Notes under the pieces: generated by a model
What the model was told of the DNA's origin: nothing
Database searches by the model: none
Seen by the model: the letters and a program-made list of their open reading frames with translations, nothing else
Shown here: piece after piece, positions 45,595 through 48,830 of the stretch
Numbering within the stretch: the stretch's first letter is position 1
Layout of the letters: each line of letters starts with the position of its first letter
Program-made: the position numbers and the translations under genes
Source: Bacillota bacterium
GTDB taxonomy: Bacteria; Bacillota_E; RBS10-35; JAJYVN01
Length of the DNA: 48,830 bases
Assembly: GCA_021846605.1 (NCBI GenBank)
Contig: JAJZWQ010000003.1
Coordinates: 1 to 48,830 of the forward strand
Direction of reading: 5' to 3'

Positions 45595-46224
45595 GTGCCA
45601 TGGAAGACGCTGCTCCTGGGCGGGATGACGACGGGGTTCCACCACTTCTGGATCAACGGTGTCGCGTTGCGGGGAATCCTGGACGGCGCCGGGTGCGAGA
45701 CCTACCTCAGCGAGGACCTGGAGGTGCTGGCCTCCCCAGGACTCGGACAGTACCAGATGGTGGCGGTGCTGTGCACGGGGCGGTCGCTGTCCCCGGAGCA
45801 GGAGGCCGGGCTGCTGGGCTTTGTGCGCGACGGCGGCGCGCTCCTGGGTCTCCACAACGCCACCGACACCTTCAAGAACTCCGCCCAGTACATCCGGGCC
45901 ATCGGCGGCAGCTTCGTGACGCATCCGCCGCAGTTGGACATCACCGTGGAGTACGTTGACGCGGCCCATCCCGTGGTGCGGGACCTCCCCCCCTTCACGG
46001 TGCACGATGAGCTCTACCAGATGGAGTGGGACCCGGCGAACGTCCATCTCTTGGCCCAGACCCACAGCTACGAGGGCAAGGCGACCCCACTGGCCTGGGT
46101 GCGCCAGGAGGGGGATGGGCGCGTGTTCTACCTGTCGCTGGGACACAACCGCGAGGTGTATGACGACCCCAACTTCCGCCAGTGGGTGGAGCGGGGCGCG
46201 CGCTGGGCCCTGGGGGCGCTGTAG
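45595..46224 (+). CDS. ThuA-like domain protein
   Basis: A 209-residue protein of the ThuA family (class I glutamine amidotransferase-like fold). Matching features are [20 protein letters not shown] at the start, [49 protein letters not shown] and the family C-terminus [20 protein letters not shown]. ThuA-type proteins are linked to trehalose and other sugar metabolism, though bacterial members of this size are mostly uncharacterised. GTG at 45595 follows GGGTGAGG. It lies 26 bases after addA and is probably co-transcribed; no sugar-transport or dehydrogenase genes accompany it, so its role here is open. Confidence 0.85.
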   Translation: MPWKTLLLGGMTTGFHHFWINGVALRGILDGAGCETYLSEDLEVLASPGLGQYQMVAVLCTGRSLSPEQEAGLLGFVRDGGALLGLHNATDTFKNSAQYIRAIGGSFVTHPPQLDITVEYVDAAHPVVRDLPPFTVHDELYQMEWDPANVHLLAQTHSYEGKATPLAWVRQEGDGRVFYLSLGHNREVYDDPNFRQWVERGARWALGAL

Positions 46225-46228
46225 GGCA

Positions 46229-46257
46229 CAGGGGTAGGCGGGACCTCCCCACCCCTG
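46229..46257 (+). terminator. Weak hairpin after the ThuA-like gene
   Basis: CAGGGGT (46229-46235) and ACCCCTG (46251-46257) can pair, enclosing a GGGACCTCCC inner stem. No U-run follows. It may end the addBA transcript before the tnpB remnant. Confidence 0.3.
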
Positions 46258-46344
46258 CTCTGTGCAGGCCCTCCACACGGTCGGCCGCGTCGTCCCCCGC
46301 ACGTAGAGGGGGGTGGAGCGGCTGACCGTTCGTCGTGCCGCTCC

Positions 46345-46730
46345 AGGGAGAGCAGCGGGGGGCAACGACCACCTGGGACCCGTACCACCGGGTCTTGTAC
46401 TCCAGCATCCGCCGGAACTCCGACCACCCGGTATCCGCGATGGACCGCGAACGGTGCCGGTTGCGGATCATGCCGCTTACGGAGAGGTCTTCGACGACGA
46501 TGACCGACTTGGTTTTCTCCGGGTCCGTGGTCGCCTTGTGCAGGAAGTCCGTGCGTTGGCCGCGGGTGCGGGGATGCAGCCCAGCCAGCCCGGCCGCGGC
46601 CTTGAGCTTGTTGCGCGCTCCCCGTTGCTTGCGGCTGTGCGGCCTTTGGCGAAGACGCAACCACCGTTGCGCCTTCGCCAAAGGCTTCGGGGATTCGAGT
46701 CGTGCCCCATCTGAGAGCACCTGGGGCGTT
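46345..46730 (-). pseudogene. tnpB: Decayed IS200/IS605 TnpB (OrfB)
   Basis: Minus-strand frame with the middle of a TnpB RuvC domain: [74 protein letters not shown] and [20 protein letters not shown]. The catalytic Glu in VVVEDL-type position is present, but the first aspartate block and the C-terminal CxxC zinc finger with the last aspartate are absent, and the frame turns into unrelated residues after VVVAPR. There is no TnpA partner. The surrounding 46225-46970 gap holds only this remnant, one hairpin and an inverted repeat. Confidence 0.65.
46642..46685. repeat. 20-bp inverted repeat inside the tnpB remnant
   Basis: GCCTTTGGCGAAGACGCAAC (46642-46661), loop CACC, and its reverse complement with one mismatch (46666-46685). 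It falls at the PKPLAKA-coding part, where the expected tnpB sequence is replaced by the mirror copy. Confidence 0.7.
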
Positions 46731-46955
46731 GGCTGTGGGGCACGATTCCTGGGATCCAGGGCTTGATCCGCGCCTTCCGCCGCCAGAACGACGCAGTCCT
46801 GCTTTTCCGCGCATGACATCGACGGGTGCGAGCAGAGGTCCGACCAGCCCTTGGATGTATCGGGGAGGCATCCGGGTAGGGTGTGGGGGATGGCACCTAC
46901 CACGAGCGCATGGCGGGCGGATCCCTGGACGCCATCCCACCGTTGAACGACCCCA

Positions 46956-46964
46956 TGGTATAAG
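46956..46964 (+). promoter_or_regulatory. Extended -10 promoter giving a nearly leaderless mRNA
   Basis: TGGTATAAG (46956-46964; -10 hexamer at 46959-46964) ends six bases before the ATG at 46971. Initiation at the normal distance would fall at or next to the start codon. No ribosome site is present between. A TTGAAC at 46943 is only 10 bases away and cannot serve as its -35. Confidence 0.5.
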
Positions 46965-46970
46965 ACGTGC

Positions 46971-47819
46971 ATGAGCACCAAACGTCGGCCGAGTGGGTAC
47001 GCGCGCCGTTCGTCGTTCGGCGCCCGTCTGTGGATGCCCCTCGCGGCCCTCTTGGTAATCGCGATCCTGATACTGCTCAAGGTGACCGCGCCGCCCAAGG
47101 TCAACGCCCTGAACAACAAGCCAGTCGCGGTCGCCGTGGTGCAGAACCTCACCACGGTGTCCCCGAAGACCTTTGCCCTGGCGGCGACCATCGCGCCGGC
47201 GTCCCATGCGGTCGCGGGCAGCAGCACCACGTGGACGAGCGGGGGCAAGCCGGTCGTCTTCTACTACGGATTTGAGTGGTGTCCGTACTGCGCCGCGAGC
47301 CGCTGGGCCATTGTGACCGCCCTGGCGCGCTTCGGCACCTGGTCGGGTCTGGAATACATGACCTCCTCCCCCACCGACGTCGACCCCAACACGCACACCG
47401 TGACGTTCCTGCATGCCACCTACACGAGTCCCTACATCACGTTTGAAAGCGTTGAAGCCCAGAATCCGCTGCATGCCACGCTGCAGACCCCGACCGGCGC
47501 CCAGCAGACGGCCCTGCGCAAGTACGACGTCAGCAACAGGTCCGGCGCCTTCTCCGGCCCCTTCATCGACGTCTCCAACCGGTACCTCTGGGAGGGGAGC
47601 CTCGTGCTTCCGTCGTATCTCCATGGCCTAGGATGGACGGCGATCTCCATGGCGGTGCACAGCGGTAAGGATCAGGCGGGAACCCACATCCTGGCCGGGG
47701 CGAACGCCCTGTCCGCGGCGATTTGCGCGGTCGACGGGGCCCAGCCCGCCGCCGTCTGCACGTCGGCGACGGTCGCCAAGCTGATCCAGGGCCTGCCCAA
47801 GCCGGGATCCACCGCATGA
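46971..47819 (+). CDS. DUF929 family membrane-anchored thioredoxin-like protein
   Basis: A 282-residue protein with a basic N-terminus, one membrane anchor ([18 protein letters not shown], about residues 21-38) and an external domain. The thioredoxin-like active site is [19 protein letters not shown] near residue 100 (Cys-Pro-Tyr-Cys, as in DsbA/glutaredoxin types), followed by the family motif [21 protein letters not shown]929 is known mainly from Sulfolobales and some Actinobacteria and Bacillota. It overlaps the VKOR gene by four bases, so I infer that VKOR reoxidises this protein, making a disulfide-forming pair outside the membrane. The transcript appears nearly leaderless. Confidence 0.85.
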   Translation: MSTKRRPSGYARRSSFGARLWMPLAALLVIAILILLKVTAPPKVNALNNKPVAVAVVQNLTTVSPKTFALAATIAPASHAVAGSSTTWTSGGKPVVFYYGFEWCPYCAASRWAIVTALARFGTWSGLEYMTSSPTDVDPNTHTVTFLHATYTSPYITFESVEAQNPLHATLQTPTGAQQTALRKYDVSNRSGAFSGPFIDVSNRYLWEGSLVLPSYLHGLGWTAISMAVHSGKDQAGTHILAGANALSAAICAVDGAQPAAVCTSATVAKLIQGLPKPGSTA

Positions 47820-48256
47820 AGCCGCAACAGATCTGGCGCACGGTCCTGGCTGCGGTGGGCTTTGCCATCTCCGCCTACCTGACGGCGGTGCACTACGACG
47901 CCCACGTGCCCCTGGCGTGCTCATCCAACAGCATCATTGACTGCGCCCGCGTGATCACCAGCCCCCAATCCGTGGTGTTCGGCCTGCCCCTTGCGGTCTG
48001 GGGCATGCTCTGGTTCGCCCTGCTGGGAGTCGTGGTGCAGTTCAGAGCACGGGGCGCCGGATGGGGCGGGGCCGCCGACTCGGCCTGGGCAGGGGTCGGG
48101 GCGCTGTCGGTCATCTACTTTGTGTACCTGGAGCTCTTCGTCGTCGGCCGGATCTGCATCTGGTGCACCGCCGTCCACGTCCTGGTCCTGATCAACTTGT
48201 TCGTCGCGCTGTCGCCGGGTCCGGCTCAGGTCCCGCCCGCGCGCCGCAGGGGCTAA
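47816..48256 (+). CDS. Vitamin K epoxide reductase (VKOR) family protein
   Basis: A 146-residue four-helix membrane protein that passes electrons from thiol-disulfide oxidoreductases to quinone. The loop cysteine pair is ACSSNSIIDCARVITSP near residues 35-45, with the conserved GLPLAVWGMLWF following, and the active CxxC is CIWCTAVH near residue 122, close to the last helix. ATG at 47816 overlaps the stop of the DUF929 gene (ATGA), so both are made together. Bacteria lacking DsbB often use VKOR as here. The remaining C-terminus is short and proline-rich. Confidence 0.92.
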   Translation: MKPQQIWRTVLAAVGFAISAYLTAVHYDAHVPLACSSNSIIDCARVITSPQSVVFGLPLAVWGMLWFALLGVVVQFRARGAGWGGAADSAWAGVGALSVIYFVYLELFVVGRICIWCTAVHVLVLINLFVALSPGPAQVPPARRRG

Positions 48257-48332
48257 GGAGCCGGTGATGATCAAACCACCGGGTTGACAGAAGGCGGCCG
48301 AGATGCGATGGTAGCGGTCGGGGTGCTGAACC

Positions 48333-48830
48333 TTGGCGCCACGGCTGGAGCCGCCGTTCTGGATCGGAGACCGTGAGTTTAGCGCTGCCGACCTGGATCT
48401 GGTGTGCGAGGTCACCCGGCGGTTCCCGCGGCTGAGCCGCTGGGAGACGGCGCTGACGATCTGCGAGAACCTGGGGTGGGAGGCGCCCAACGGGCGGCCG
48501 CGGGGCAATTCCTGCCTGGTGCTGCTGGAGCAGTTGGCGGCGGCCGGACGCGTGGTGCTGCCGCCCAAGGTGCCGCACAAGCCCCATCGGCCGCGGCCGC
48601 GGGCCGCCGAGGCCCTGCCCCCGGTCTCCATCGTCGGTAGTCTGGCGGACGTGCGGCCGGTGACGGTGGCACCGGTGCCGCCGGAGGAGCAGCCGGTCTG
48701 GGATGCCACGATGGCGGCGGAACATGGCATGGGGTTCCGCCGCGCCTTCGGGGCCCATCAGCGCTACTGGAGCCACGGGCAGTTCGAAGGTCGTCCGGTG
48801 ATCCTGGGCGCGTTGCTGTTCGCCGCCCCG
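48333..48830 (+). CDS. DUF4338/DruA-like protein, 3' end outside the window
   Basis: A partial gene of at least 166 codons. The N-terminal part LSRWETALTICENLGWEAPN, GNSCLVLLEQLAAAGRVVLP is a winged-helix-like region typical of DUF4338 proteins, then after a proline-rich linker (VRPVTVAPVPPEEQPVW) the DruA domain begins: EHGMGFRRAFGAHQRYWSHG and GRPVILGALLFAAP at the edge. DUF4338 includes DruA of the Druantia antiphage system, but most members stand alone or join transposase-like domains, so a defence role is not established. TTG at 48333 is the first start after an in-frame stop at 48327, with GGGGTG upstream. The preceding 48257-48332 holds no gene. Confidence 0.7.
   Translation, partial: MAPRLEPPFWIGDREFSAADLDLVCEVTRRFPRLSRWETALTICENLGWEAPNGRPRGNSCLVLLEQLAAAGRVVLPPKVPHKPHRPRPRAAEALPPVSIVGSLADVRPVTVAPVPPEEQPVWDATMAAEHGMGFRRAFGAHQRYWSHGQFEGRPVILGALLFAAP

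Noticed and set aside
41672..45601. A 1309-codon open frame on the minus strand across addB and addA
   Set aside because: It is antisense to two intact AddAB genes with all motifs; GC-rich codon bias keeps the opposite frame open. Its translation is low-complexity and has no domain.
46943..46964. TTGAAC and TATAAG as a promoter for the DUF929 gene
   Set aside because: Spacing is only 10 bases; the -10 with its TGn extension is kept, the -35 is not.
48284..48313. TTGACA upstream of the DruA-like gene as a promoter
   Set aside because: The matching -10 would be TGGTAG, too poor to call.
48333..48830. A complete Druantia defence system
   Set aside because: Only a partial DUF4338 protein is visible; no druB-E genes are in the window.

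Overview
The window is GC-rich chromosomal DNA from an endospore-forming bacterium of the Bacillota (Firmicutes). The evidence is spoIIE, sigH (the stationary-phase/sporulation sigma factor), disA, ctsR-mcsA-mcsB-clpC, a tRNA-Cys-type T-box leader, addAB, and a gene order that follows the Bacillus/Clostridia replication-origin-proximal region. The high GC content points towards deep thermophilic or acidophilic lineages such as Symbiobacterium, Thermaerobacter or Sulfobacillus-like organisms, but the sequence alone does not fix the taxon. Ribosome binding sites are often pure G-runs, GTG and TTG starts are common, and many neighbouring genes overlap by 1 to 20 bases.

Layout from left to right. 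Positions 1-80 hold what looks like the promoter of an rRNA operon leaving the window to the left. Positions 132-16791 (minus strand) run, in transcription order, spoIIE, tilS, ftsH, an M24 peptidase, a YmfF/YmfH pair of M16 peptidases, a lipoprotein, a FolP-FolB fusion, a FolK-BirA fusion, coaX, a bifunctional nuclease, greA and lysS. The spoIIE promoter has the 21-bp spacing and candidate 0A boxes expected of direct Spo0A control. Positions 16886-21697 (minus) hold phhB, four tRNAs (Thr, Tyr, initiator Met, Thr), sigH, and a T-box-controlled cysE-cysS-rlmB operon.

Positions 21700-25764 are an accessory island that splits the normal cysE/ispDF neighbourhood. It holds a truncated transposase, a Tat-exported GxGYxYP-family protein, a convergent decayed paralogue of that protein, and a possible scar of another gene. 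Positions 25765-28557 (minus) are carD, a PIN-TRAM ATPase-like gene and an ispDF fusion; a small conserved cysteine-motif protein is transcribed divergently from carD. Positions 29302-37261 (minus) are the stress and DNA-integrity operon ctsR-mcsA-mcsB-clpC-(moaD-moaE fusion)-radA-disA.

The right part is mostly plus strand: addB-addA and a ThuA-like gene follow a divergent aminotransferase. A decayed TnpB lies at 46345-46730 (minus). A DUF929 thioredoxin-like protein and a VKOR protein form a likely disulfide-forming pair, apparently transcribed from a nearly leaderless promoter. A DUF4338/DruA-like gene runs off the right edge.

A recurring theme is fused enzymes. FolK-BirA (unusual), FolP-FolB with a strongly altered sulfonamide-site loop, IspD-IspF and MoaD-MoaE are each a single reading frame. 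I found no CRISPR array and no intact mobile element.
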